The notes under the pieces: model-generated
What the model saw: only the letters and a program-made list of their open reading frames with translations
Told to the model about the DNA's origin: nothing
Database searches by the model: none
NCBI GenBank assembly: GCA_002340985.1
Contig: DDNC01000025.1
Coordinates: 49,180-72,498, forward strand
Length of the DNA stretch: 23,319 bases
Source: Firmicutes bacterium UBA2530
Lineage (GTDB): Bacteria > Bacillota > Clostridia > Tissierellales > Sedimentibacteraceae
Direction of reading: 5' to 3'
Program-made: the position numbers and the translations under genes
Part shown: in pieces, positions 7,401 through 14,729 of the stretch
Numbering within the stretch: the first letter of the stretch is position 1
How the letters are laid out: each line of letters starts with the position of its first letter

Positions 7401-7730
7401 ATGATTACAGTTACTGTATATAGAACCGGAACAGAAATCAGCGGATTTATTGTTGAAGGACATTCCGGCTATGCCGAAGAAGGCATGGACATAGTATGTG
7501 CATCGGTTTCCATATTATCATACACGGCGCTTAATTCCATGAATCTGGTTGCGGGAATTGAACCGGAGGATTTAAGCTATGACGTGGATAGTGAAACGGG
7601 ATTTATGAGTCTCAGGACTTTAGTCAACAATGACAAGACCGATGTGCTGTACAGGAGTTTCATGGTAGGAATAGAACTATTACTGGAAGATTACAGTGAT
7701 TATATTACACTTAAATTTGAGGAGGTGTAA
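7401..7730 (+). CDS. prp: ribosomal-processing cysteine protease Prp
   Basis: A 109-aa protein of the YsxB/Prp family, always found between rplU and rpmA in Firmicutes. In Staphylococcus aureus Prp removes the N-terminal extension of L27. The catalytic histidine and cysteine are visible as H21 (VEGHSGYAEEGMDIV) and C33 (DIVCASVS), the same spacing as in the characterised enzyme. It starts 3 bases after rplU. Its likely substrate is encoded two bases downstream, which carries the matching cleavage sequence. No anomaly is seen. Confidence 0.93.
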   Translation: MITVTVYRTGTEISGFIVEGHSGYAEEGMDIVCASVSILSYTALNSMNLVAGIEPEDLSYDVDSETGFMSLRTLVNNDKTDVLYRSFMVGIELLLEDYSDYITLKFEEV

Positions 7731-7732
7731 AC

Positions 7733-8026
7733 ATGTTATTAAAATTAAATTTGCAGTTATTTGCACATAAAAAAGGTGTTGGTAGCTCTAAGAACGGTCG
7801 TGACAGCAACTCTAAGAGACTTGGAGTTAAAAGAGCTGACGGACAGTTCGTATTAGCGGGAAACATTCTTGTAAGACAGAGAGGAACTAAGCTTCATCCG
7901 GGACTTAATGTAGGCATAGGAAGCGATGACACATTGTTTGCAATGGTTGACGGAAAAGTTAAGTTTGAAAGAAAAGACAAGACAAGAAAACAAGTAAGTG
8001 TATATCCTTGTGAAATAGAAGCATAA
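7733..8026 (+). CDS. rpmA: 50S ribosomal protein L27 with Prp-cleavable N-terminus
   Basis: A 97-aa L27. The precursor begins MLLKLNLQLFAHKKGVGSSK. The LNLQLF segment before AHKKG is the N-terminal extension typical of Firmicutes, cut by Prp after the phenylalanine, exposing the tail that reaches the peptidyl transferase centre. The body (NGRDSNSKRLGVKRADGQFV, GTKLHPGLNVGIGSDDTLFA) is fully canonical. The ribosome binding site GGAGGTG overlaps the end of prp. Removal of the extension is inferred from the known S. aureus system. Confidence 0.97.
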   Translation: MLLKLNLQLFAHKKGVGSSKNGRDSNSKRLGVKRADGQFVLAGNILVRQRGTKLHPGLNVGIGSDDTLFAMVDGKVKFERKDKTRKQVSVYPCEIEA

Positions 8027-8035
8027 TAAACATAG

Positions 8036-8059
8036 CACCTACCAATACGGTAGGTGTTT
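8036..8059 (+). terminator. hairpin after rpmA (weak terminator or attenuator)
   Basis: A perfect 8-bp stem, CACCTACC (8036-8043) with GGTAGGTG (8049-8056), has a 5-base loop and is followed by TTTGTATT. The T tract is short and interrupted, so it may terminate only part of the transcripts and let the rest continue into obgE. No convincing separate obgE promoter is seen. Confidence 0.6.
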
Positions 8060-8085
8060 GTATTAGTTGAGAAAGTTGGGATAGA

Positions 8086-9360
8086 ATGTTTGTAGATATA
8101 GCTAAAATCAATGTTAAGGCAGGCAATGGCGGAAACGGCAGCGTTGCGTTCAGGCGCGAAAAATACATACCTATGGGCGGACCGGCCGGCGGTGACGGCG
8201 GCGACGGGGGAAGTATAATATTGGTTGCCGACGAAGGTTTGAGAACATTGATGGATTTCAGATATAAAAGACACTATCAGGCAGAAAACGGCCAGGATGG
8301 AAGAGGAAAAAAGCAATACGGCTCTGACGGAAAGGATCTTGTGTTGAGGGTGCCTATCGGTACTCTGGTGAAAGACGAAGAGACAGGCATTGTTATGGCT
8401 GATTTGAAGAACCACGAGCAGTCATATGTTGTTGCAAAAGGCGGACACGGCGGAAAGGGAAATGCGAAATTTGCAAATGCCATAAGACGTACGCCGCGCT
8501 TTGCGGAGCCGGGAACTAAGGGTGAAGGCAGAGAAATAATACTCGAGCTCAAGCTTTTAGCTGACGTGGGATTGATAGGTTTTCCTAACGTAGGGAAATC
8601 AACCATATTAGCATCAATAACAAGTGCAAAGCCTAAGATAGCGAATTATCATTTTACAACGCTGAAGCCTAATTTAGGGGTTGTAAGCATCGGAGAAGGA
8701 CACAGCTATGCAATGGCGGATATTCCCGGATTGATTGAAGGCGCATCTGAGGGTGCCGGTCTGGGACTTGAGTTTTTGAGGCACGTGGAAAGGACAAAGC
8801 TTCTTTTACACGTAATTGACGCATCAGGTCAGGAAGACAGAGATCCTGTTGAGGATTTCTATAAAATAAACGATGAATTAAAGCAATACAGTGAAAAGCT
8901 TTCAGAAAAAGAACAAATAATAGTCCTTAATAAAATGGATTTGCCTCAGTCTCAGGAAAACTTAGAAAGAATTAAAGAAAAGTTTTCTTCCGACTATGAG
9001 ATTATTGAGGTCTCTGCGGCTACAGGCGAAGGTCTTGATGCTCTTAAGAAAAGAGCATATGAGAGACTCCTGCAGATTGAAGAAGAAATCGACTTTGTTA
9101 ACGAAGAAGAGATTGAAAACTTCTTTGACAGGAAAGCGAGAGACACAATCGCTGTTTCCAAGGAAGAGGATTATTATCTGGCAGAAGGAGAATTTTTGGA
9201 AAGACTTGTTGCATCAACAAACTTTGATGATTTTGAGTCATTCAGTAATTTCCAGAAGGTTCTTATTGATAAGGGCGTTATTGAAAAGCTGAGAGAGCTT
9301 GGAGCAAAAGAAGGAGACCTTATAAGTGTATGCGGAGTTGAATTCGATTTCGTAGACTAA
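8086..9360 (+). CDS. obgE: Obg/CgtA GTPase, ribosome assembly
   Basis: A 424-aa GTPase needed for 50S maturation and linked to the stringent response. The glycine-rich Obg domain (1-about 158) contains GGNGSVAFRREKYIPMGGP. The G domain has G1 GFPNVGKS (from residue 165), G2 near YHFTTLKPNLG, G3 DIPGLIEGA, G4 NKMD and G5 SAATGEG. The C-terminal OCT domain (about 345-424) is present, as in B. subtilis Obg. Start ATG 8086 has only a weak upstream GTTGGGAT. It follows rpmA, the conserved position. Confidence 0.96.
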   Translation: MFVDIAKINVKAGNGGNGSVAFRREKYIPMGGPAGGDGGDGGSIILVADEGLRTLMDFRYKRHYQAENGQDGRGKKQYGSDGKDLVLRVPIGTLVKDEETGIVMADLKNHEQSYVVAKGGHGGKGNAKFANAIRRTPRFAEPGTKGEGREIILELKLLADVGLIGFPNVGKSTILASITSAKPKIANYHFTTLKPNLGVVSIGEGHSYAMADIPGLIEGASEGAGLGLEFLRHVERTKLLLHVIDASGQEDRDPVEDFYKINDELKQYSEKLSEKEQIIVLNKMDLPQSQENLERIKEKFSSDYEIIEVSAATGEGLDALKKRAYERLLQIEEEIDFVNEEEIENFFDRKARDTIAVSKEEDYYLAEGEFLERLVASTNFDDFESFSNFQKVLIDKGVIEKLRELGAKEGDLISVCGVEFDFVD

Positions 9361-9376
9361 GGTCTGAGGAGGATTA

Positions 9377-9667
9377 ATGCTTACAGGAAAGCAAAGAAGT
9401 TATTTGAAAACTATGGCGAACGGTTTGGAAACAATAATGCAGATAGGCAAGGGCGGCGTAACGGAAAATGTTATAAAGCAAATTGATGAAGCATTGGAAG
9501 CCAGAGAACTGATTAAGATAAAGTTACTGAACAACAGTATGCTCGAAGCAAAAGAGACGGCAAATGAAATTGCCGAGGCTGTAAGAGCAGAATATGTTCA
9601 AAGCATAGGCGGAAGATTTGTGCTTTACAGAGAATCCGAAGAAAAAAAGATAAACCTGCCAAAATAA
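9377..9667 (+). CDS. yhbY: YhbY/YqeI-type CRM-domain RNA-binding protein
   Basis: A 96-aa single CRM domain: MLTGKQRSYLKTMANGLETIMQIGKGGVTENVIKQIDEAL with the IGKGGV loop that contacts RNA. Family members associate with pre-50S ribosomes. AGGAGGA (9366-9372) precedes ATG 9377. It follows obgE by 16 bases, and the hairpin terminator right after it closes the ribosome-biogenesis cluster. Confidence 0.92.
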   Translation: MLTGKQRSYLKTMANGLETIMQIGKGGVTENVIKQIDEALEARELIKIKLLNNSMLEAKETANEIAEAVRAEYVQSIGGRFVLYRESEEKKINLPK

Positions 9668-9673
9668 GAGGTA

Positions 9674-9716
9674 AAGCCCTATTAATGATTTCATTAATGG
9701 GGCTTGCGTGTTTTTT
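9674..9716 (+). terminator. rho-independent terminator after yhbY
   Basis: AAGCCCTATTAATGA (9674-9688) pairs with TCATTAATGGGGCTT (9691-9705), a 15-bp stem with one G-T pair and a two-base apex. A run of six T follows at 9711-9716 after a short GC linker. Confidence 0.8.
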
Positions 9717-9743
9717 GATAAGATTGAAAAAGGCGTTTATAAT
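9715..9743 (+). promoter_or_regulatory. sigma-A promoter upstream of the 9850 lipoprotein gene
   Basis: TTGATA (9715-9720) overlaps the last Ts of the yhbY terminator. A 17-base spacer leads to a perfect TATAAT (9738-9743). Transcription would start about 100 bases before the gene. A second possible pair nearer the gene is TTGTGC 9788 with TATAAT 9810 (16-base spacer). The 9750-9840 region is otherwise featureless AT-rich DNA. Confidence 0.6.
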
Positions 9744-9849
9744 ATGAATACAACGATGAACTTTATTATATAATACTAAAAATATATTTGTGCAATAAAA
9801 TATAGTATGTATAATAAACAAAAATAATCGTATATATAAGGAGAAAAAA

Positions 9850-10239
9850 ATGAAAAAAGGAAGGATATTCATTATATTATGTTTAATGACACTTATATCA
9901 ATGGGATGCAATCAGGAAAAAAGCGTTCAAAATGATAATGTGATAATAGACAGCTACGAGAAAAATACAGCAGAAGAAATGGCTGAGCAGGACAATCAGC
10001 TTGAAAGCGACGCATGTATGCATGCGTTCTATTACGCTGATGCCATTTTATGCTTAGGCATAAATAAAGATGATGGTTACGAATCTGTTATAAGTAAATT
10101 AAGAAGACCTTATCATGAAAATTCAGAATCCACACCTCCTTCACTTGTTTGTTTATTAGAGAATAAAACATATGCAGAGATTTTCTTTAACGAAGAAACC
10201 GGCAAGGTATCTTATATTTCTTATTTCAAGGAAGAATAA
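9850..10239 (+). CDS. small putative lipoprotein, unknown function
   Basis: A 129-aa protein with a strong signal sequence (MKKGRIFIILCLMTLISMGC). Cysteine 20 is the likely lipidation site, although the lipobox ISMGC is not ideal (S at -3, M at -2). The mature part starts with an acidic, polar linker (residues 21-55). A small folded segment follows, with CMHAFYYADAILCLGINKDD and IFFNEETGKVSYISYFKEE resembling one beta hairpin. I do not recognise the family. The ribosome binding site AAGGAGAA precedes ATG 9850. It lies alone between the yhbY terminator and the two-component genes. The frame stays open for 37 codons beyond its stop (see 10240-10353). Confidence 0.7.
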   Translation: MKKGRIFIILCLMTLISMGCNQEKSVQNDNVIIDSYEKNTAEEMAEQDNQLESDACMHAFYYADAILCLGINKDDGYESVISKLRRPYHENSESTPPSLVCLLENKTYAEIFFNEETGKVSYISYFKEE

Positions 10240-10353
10240 AATATTTGTGAATTTAATGCAAGGGATGGAAGTTTCGTCAGAGCTTCAAAAAAAGTTGGAT
10301 ATGACAAGAATGGTCGCTCCATTTGGGAGCCTATGTTTCCTGTACCTTATTAA
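10240..10353 (+). other. in-frame open extension after the lipoprotein stop; possible gene remnant
   Basis: Directly after the TAA at 10237-10239 the same frame runs on for 37 codons to TAA 10351-10353. The peptide would end VGYDKNGRSIWEPMFPVPY, with a protein-like mix of aromatic, glycine and charged residues unusual for AT-rich spacer DNA. It has no start codon with a ribosome binding site of its own. It could be the tail of a formerly longer protein, part of a lost gene, or chance. A short hairpin, GCTCC (10316-10320) with GGAGC (10326-10330), falls within it. The remaining spacer to 10449 holds only weak promoter-like sequence (TTGAAT 10387, TAGAAT 10409). Confidence 0.3.
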
Positions 10354-10449
10354 TTGGGCACGTGTTATAATATAAATTAAAACTTATTGAATTATTCTAA
10401 AAATGATATAGAATTAATTTGAATCATAAAATTATAAAGGAAGTATAGT

Positions 10450-11139
10450 ATGCAGAATGTTAATGTTTTAATTTGTGATGATGATCCTATTGTGCATGAA
10501 TCGCTGGAAATATATCTGAAGAGCGAGGGTTTTGTATGTATGTCGGCCTATGACGGCGAAGAGGCACTCAGGGTTATTAAAACGACACCTCCTTCTCTGG
10601 TTGTATTGGATGTAATGATGCCGAAGGTAAACGGGCTGAATGTATGCAAAGAGGTGAGGAAGTCAAGTGATGTTCCCATAATAATGCTTACTGCCAAGGG
10701 AGAAGAAATAGATAAGATTTTGGGGCTTGAGTTGGGTGCCGATGATTACATAGTAAAGCCCTTCAGTCCAAGGGAGGTTGTTGCACGTATAAAAGCTGTA
10801 AGAAGGCGCGTAATTGAAAATGCATCTGAGGGGAAATCCTCGGTATTGTATTTTAACCGCCTTGAAATAAGCCTTAAGCATTATCGTGTTAAATTTGATG
10901 ACCGTGTTGTTATATCAACTCCCAAGGAAGTAGAAATACTTTATTTGCTGGCGTCAAATCCGGGACAAGTATTCTCAAGAGAACAGATTCTGAACAGAGT
11001 TTGGGGCTATGATTATTATGGTGATACAAGAACTGTAGATACTCATATAAAAAGAATAAGAGCGAAGCTGCCGCAGGAAGGGACGGGCTGGGAGCTGCAT
11101 ACCGTTTACGGCGTCGGATACAAATTCGAGGAAGAATAA
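10450..11139 (+). CDS. OmpR/PhoB-family response regulator
   Basis: A 229-aa two-component regulator. The receiver domain (1-about 118) has the acidic pocket D10-D11-D12, phosphoacceptor D54 in LVVLDVMMPKVNG, the MLTAKG threonine and the KPF lysine. The C-terminal winged-helix DNA-binding domain (about 130-229) shows TPKEVEILYLLASNPGQVFSRE and YGDTRTVDTHIKRIRAKL, typical of the PhoB/WalR group. AAAGGAAG precedes ATG 10450. It is followed after one base by its histidine kinase. The target genes are not determined; the exporter operon starting at 12671 is a candidate by position only. Confidence 0.94.
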   Translation: MQNVNVLICDDDPIVHESLEIYLKSEGFVCMSAYDGEEALRVIKTTPPSLVVLDVMMPKVNGLNVCKEVRKSSDVPIIMLTAKGEEIDKILGLELGADDYIVKPFSPREVVARIKAVRRRVIENASEGKSSVLYFNRLEISLKHYRVKFDDRVVISTPKEVEILYLLASNPGQVFSREQILNRVWGYDYYGDTRTVDTHIKRIRAKLPQEGTGWELHTVYGVGYKFEEE

Positions 11140-11140
11140 T

Positions 11141-12517
11141 ATGAAGAATATATTGATCAGGCGAATAACCATATTAATTTCAACTGCCGTATTCATATCT
11201 TCAATACTTATTGCATCATTGGGAGTGTACTTGATAGAGGGTAGCCAAGCCGATAAGATACAAACACTTGTACAAACTCTTTTTATTTCAATCGCAATTA
11301 TAATTCCATTTGTGGCAGCTCTTTCCTATCTTGTTTTGAGGAGGATTATAAAGCCTGTAAAAAGTGCAATAAATGTTGCTATTTCTATGAGCCAGGGTGA
11401 CTTTTCAGTACGTGCGGATGAAAATTTAAAGGACGAAATAGGGCTTTTGGGAAAAACATTGAACAAAATGTCTATCGACTTATACAGAAATGTTTCTCAG
11501 CTTTTCATCGAAAAAAACAGACTTTGTCAGGTTTTGAACGGCCTTGATGAAGGAGTGATGGCTGTAGATGAAAATAGGTATATTACCCATTATAACAAGG
11601 TTTTTTTAGAAATGTTTTCTCTTAAGGAGAATGAGGTAAAGGACCGCTGTATAGATGATATAGATGTTCTAAAAAAAGAATTGCATGAGCTTAGCCAGGC
11701 AACAGAATGTAAGTACACTATAGTTAAAAATTGTGTCTGCGGAGATGTTATTATGAGAATAGCAATGTCATCCATTGAAAATGAAAAAAATGAGGTAGTT
11801 GGCGCAGTTGTTTTATTCAGAGATATAACAGAGCTTGAAAAACTTGAAAAGGTGCGCCGGGAATATGTTGCCAACGTATCACATGAGCTCAGGTCCCCGC
11901 TTACCTCCATAAGAGGTCTTATTGAGCCACTTATGGATTCTGTTGTGACCGACGAAGAGGACGTTAAAAGGTATCATAAAATTATTTATCAGGAAAGCAT
12001 GAGGCTGTCCAGGCTGGTGGATGATATTATGGAGCTTTCCAGGCTGCAGAGCAATCAGCCCATTGAAAAAACCTCTGTTGATATCAATTCGGTAGTTGAG
12101 ATGGTGCATGAAAGATATAAACTCTCCAATGACCATATAAGCCTTATTTACAATCCCGTTATATTACCTAAGGTTTATGCAAATTACGACAGAATTGAGC
12201 AGATACTTGTAATATTACTGGATAATGCATATAAGTTTACTCCTGAGGGAGGAAAAATAGAAATATTTACAGAGGAAAGGGCAAATGATGTCATTGTTTC
12301 CGTACGAGACAGCGGAATAGGAATTGCTGAGGATGAGCTGGAATGTATTTTTGACAGGTTTTATAAGAGTGATAAATCAAGGTCAAAAAAAGGTTCGGGA
12401 CTTGGTTTGTCCATAGCCAGGGAAATACTTAGCATAATGGGCGAAAAAATCAATGTTCGCAGCATTTATGGCTGCGGGAGCACATTTGAATTTACGGTTC
12501 ACAAGGAAGAAAATTAA
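11141..12517 (+). CDS. membrane sensor histidine kinase with HAMP and PAS
   Basis: A 458-aa kinase paired with the preceding regulator. Two membrane segments (about 7-32 and 43-66) are joined by only about ten extracytoplasmic residues. A HAMP linker (about 67-118, RRIIKPVKSAINVAISMSQG) follows, then a PAS-like domain (about 125-235, LDEGVMAVDENRYITHYN...VVLFRDITE). HisKA has H248 in VSHELRSPLTSIRG. The ATPase domain has the N box N362 (LLDNAYKFTPEGG), D390 in DSGIGIAEDE, the F box FDRFYKSDKS and GSGLGLSIA. This PhoR/WalK-like layout with a minimal external loop suggests sensing in the membrane or through the PAS domain. Start ATG 11141 overlaps the purine-rich end of the regulator gene (GAGGAAG). 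Confidence 0.93.
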   Translation: MKNILIRRITILISTAVFISSILIASLGVYLIEGSQADKIQTLVQTLFISIAIIIPFVAALSYLVLRRIIKPVKSAINVAISMSQGDFSVRADENLKDEIGLLGKTLNKMSIDLYRNVSQLFIEKNRLCQVLNGLDEGVMAVDENRYITHYNKVFLEMFSLKENEVKDRCIDDIDVLKKELHELSQATECKYTIVKNCVCGDVIMRIAMSSIENEKNEVVGAVVLFRDITELEKLEKVRREYVANVSHELRSPLTSIRGLIEPLMDSVVTDEEDVKRYHKIIYQESMRLSRLVDDIMELSRLQSNQPIEKTSVDINSVVEMVHERYKLSNDHISLIYNPVILPKVYANYDRIEQILVILLDNAYKFTPEGGKIEIFTEERANDVIVSVRDSGIGIAEDELECIFDRFYKSDKSRSKKGSGLGLSIAREILSIMGEKINVRSIYGCGSTFEFTVHKEEN

Positions 12518-12530
12518 TATTATTTTATCT

Positions 12531-12573
12531 AAAGGATATATGATTTGGCATATATCCTTTTTATATGCCAAAA
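12531..12573 (+). terminator. terminator after the histidine kinase, with an overlapping alternative hairpin
   Basis: AAAGGATATATG (12531-12542) pairs perfectly with CATATATCCTTT (12549-12560), followed by TT: a plausible terminator 14 bases after the kinase stop. A second perfect 12-bp hairpin, ATTTGGCATATA (12543-12554) with TATATGCCAAAT (12562-12573), shares bases 12549-12554 with the first. The two cannot form fully at the same time. Confidence 0.65.
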
Positions 12574-12670
12574 TAAAATGAAATGTTCACAATTGTTCGG
12601 AACTATATCAAACTGGTGACATATTTTGATAATATAGTAGCTCACGAGGACGATGATTGTGAGGTGAATT

Positions 12671-13078
12671 ATGCTTGATAAAACCGAAAAATATGTGACT
12701 CTTGTTTTTGTATCATCACATCATGAATTCGGCTTATTGATAAGTAAGGGTAAAAAAATCGCCGACATAACAAATACAAAGCTCAATGTGATAAATGTCC
12801 GGCAAAAAAGTGAATGGGGTAAGAGTTTAAGTAGAGAGCTGGACAGCATGCTTATTATATCAAATAGTATGGAGGCGCAGATGCTCGTCTTTTTTTCTGA
12901 CAGTCCCATTAAAATACTAAATGATTATATTGAAAGGAACAAAGTAAAATACATCATATTGGAAAGTGACGAATTAAAAGCAATTGATTCGGATGAGAAA
13001 ACATATTTGAAGTCCCAAAAAATCGAAATATATTTATTTGATAACAATAAGGAAAGGATTGAACAACATGAATATTAA
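12671..13078 (+). CDS. universal stress protein (Usp/KdpD C-like) domain protein
   Basis: A 135-aa soluble protein. The segment LLISKGKKIADITNTKLNVINVRQK followed by MEAQMLVFFSDSPIKILNDYIERNKVKYIILES has the alternating beta-alpha pattern of the UspA fold, closest in my reading to the Usp domain of KdpD (x-RKGKRLAD-L-A-L-VLHV, then 'ANNVTHIVLG'). The usual Gly-rich ATP-binding end of Usp proteins is not apparent. No membrane segment is seen. GAGGTGA (12661-12667) precedes ATG 12671. Its last 11 bases overlap the start of the TolC-like gene, so it is the first gene of the export operon and translationally coupled to it. It may be a cytoplasmic sensor or regulator for the exporter; that is inference. 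Confidence 0.6.
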   Translation: MLDKTEKYVTLVFVSSHHEFGLLISKGKKIADITNTKLNVINVRQKSEWGKSLSRELDSMLIISNSMEAQMLVFFSDSPIKILNDYIERNKVKYIILESDELKAIDSDEKTYLKSQKIEIYLFDNNKERIEQHEY

Positions 13079-14699
13079 AAAAATTGCGGCATGCGTATGT
13101 ACGTCGGCGATCATACTGTCTTCGGTTAGTCCTGCATATGGTGATGACTTACCTTCGGCGCCTTACAAGCTTCCTTCCGAGACGGCCGATAAAAAAGATG
13201 AAAATAAAGATGAAAATAAAGATACCTCTCCCATGGTGCTGACAGCTGATGCGGCTGTTAAGTTTGGACTTGAGCACAATAAAAGCATTGAGCTTTTAGA
13301 CAATAAAATACGGCTTGCAATGGTAGTATCACAGAATGCATCTAAAAACTCGGAAGATTTGAAGGACGCAAAAAAAATGCTGAACGACGCATCTAATCAG
13401 CTCTTTGACAAGAGAAAACAGTTAAGTGAAGGTCAGGATCAGGTGGACAGTGCTAAAGATTTGCTGTCAAAGGGAATAGCTCCGATGGCCTTAACGGTTC
13501 CTATTCCCGGAATCGGTGAAATTCCTGTTCAGCCGGGAGCGAATATATTGGATACACTGATTGCGGCAGGAGTTCCGTCTGCAATGGCAAACTCTGTTGC
13601 TTCGAAGGTTGTTGAGGAGGCTCGGGAACAATTGGGTTTACAGCAGGATTCGATTGATGAGGGCAGAACGGCAATATACGAGGCAGAAAAAACACTTGAA
13701 TTAAAGCAGGAGCAATTCAAGGAGGTTATGAAGGATACGTCTGAAAAGGTAGGTACTAAAATTGATTTCAATACTGTAATAAGCCTTGACGCAAATGATG
13801 CTGGCAAGTTGATGGTTACCATGGCAGGTGTTAATCTTGATGTAACCAGATATGCAAAGGAAATTTACAAAAATCAGATTGCAATGCTCATTCAAAAAAA
13901 TTATTATGATGCACTATATGCGGAAAAAATTTATTTTCTTAAAAAAACAGCCATGGAACGCGGGCTAAAGCAATACGACATGGCTAAGCTTTCCTATGAA
14001 AATGGAATGAAGGCAAAGGATGACATGCTTTTGGGAAAAATGTATTATGACGGAACGGTAATTGCATTGAATCTTGCCGAAGCAAATTATAAAAATGCGC
14101 TTTATGAGCTTAAGAAAAATATGAATCTTGACATGAATACTGAAATTACATTGACAGATTCAATGCAAAAGGATGTAACGGCTGAAAGTCTGGAGGAAGG
14201 ACTAAAAAGCGGACTTACAAACAGAATTGAAATCCAGCAGATTTTGGGGCAGCTGACTATTTATCAGTTAAATGAAGAGCTGTTGAATTCAAGGGCCGAA
14301 TACAGAAATAACAGCAGGGCACTTACCGAGGCAAGGTTGTTGAAAAAAGGAGCGGAAATAGAGCTGGAAAGAACAAAAACAAACCTGAAATCAGAAATAA
14401 GCCAGTCCTACGAAACTATGGTTGCTGCAGGGAAGATGCTAGAATCGTCAGGAGAACTTATAAATAATGCCGAAGAGGTGGTAAGAATAGCAAGACTGAA
14501 GTATGAACAAGGCTTCGGGGCTGAAAATGCACTGCTTAAGCAGCTTAACCTTCAGGAAAGCTCCGGTACCATGGCTGAGCTTATCGCGGCACAGGAGAAG
14601 CTTGCGGAGGTTGAAGCCCAGGTAGCTCAGATAAGATACAGCTATACCATGGCAAGGATAAAGTATAAAAATGATTCCGGAATACTTATAAATAAATAA
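13068..14699 (+). CDS. TolC-family (outer membrane efflux-like) protein
   Basis: A 543-aa exported protein. A signal peptide (about 1-24, ending SVSPAYG-DD) is followed by a charged, repetitive linker (DKKDENKDENKD). Two long helical coiled-coil regions follow, with the TolC-family pattern (LTADAAVKFGLEHNKSIELLDNKIRLA; RIEIQQILGQLTIYQLNEELLNSR; VRIARLKYEQGFGAENALLKQLNLQE). A Pro/Gly-rich hydrophobic insert around residues 139-190 (MALTVPIPGIGEIPVQPGAN) interrupts the first helical hairpin. ATG 13068 is preceded by AAGGAAAGGA; the upstream in-frame TTG at 13038 lies inside the previous gene and is unlikely. In diderms TolC spans the outer membrane. In a monoderm-type host the role is unclear, perhaps linking the HlyD protein to the cell wall. 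Confidence 0.82.
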   Translation: MNIKKIAACVCTSAIILSSVSPAYGDDLPSAPYKLPSETADKKDENKDENKDTSPMVLTADAAVKFGLEHNKSIELLDNKIRLAMVVSQNASKNSEDLKDAKKMLNDASNQLFDKRKQLSEGQDQVDSAKDLLSKGIAPMALTVPIPGIGEIPVQPGANILDTLIAAGVPSAMANSVASKVVEEAREQLGLQQDSIDEGRTAIYEAEKTLELKQEQFKEVMKDTSEKVGTKIDFNTVISLDANDAGKLMVTMAGVNLDVTRYAKEIYKNQIAMLIQKNYYDALYAEKIYFLKKTAMERGLKQYDMAKLSYENGMKAKDDMLLGKMYYDGTVIALNLAEANYKNALYELKKNMNLDMNTEITLTDSMQKDVTAESLEEGLKSGLTNRIEIQQILGQLTIYQLNEELLNSRAEYRNNSRALTEARLLKKGAEIELERTKTNLKSEISQSYETMVAAGKMLESSGELINNAEEVVRIARLKYEQGFGAENALLKQLNLQESSGTMAELIAAQEKLAEVEAQVAQIRYSYTMARIKYKNDSGILINK

Positions 14700-14729
14700 T
14701 ATAGCAATAACAGGAAAGGGTTGTTAATT

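Noticed and set aside
7894..8415. Minus-strand 173-codon open frame over rpmA and obgE
   Set aside because: It is antisense to two certain ribosome genes, has serine/cysteine-rich composition typical of opposite-strand shadows, and lacks a ribosome binding site.
9513..9911. Minus-strand 132-codon open frame across yhbY and the spacer
   Set aside because: It overlaps the yhbY terminator and an AT-rich spacer, and its hydrophobic Phe/Ile-rich translation reflects base composition.
10172..10375. 67-codon plus-strand frame overlapping the lipoprotein end
   Set aside because: It overlaps the lipoprotein gene in another frame without a ribosome binding site; the in-frame extension is the more plausible remnant.
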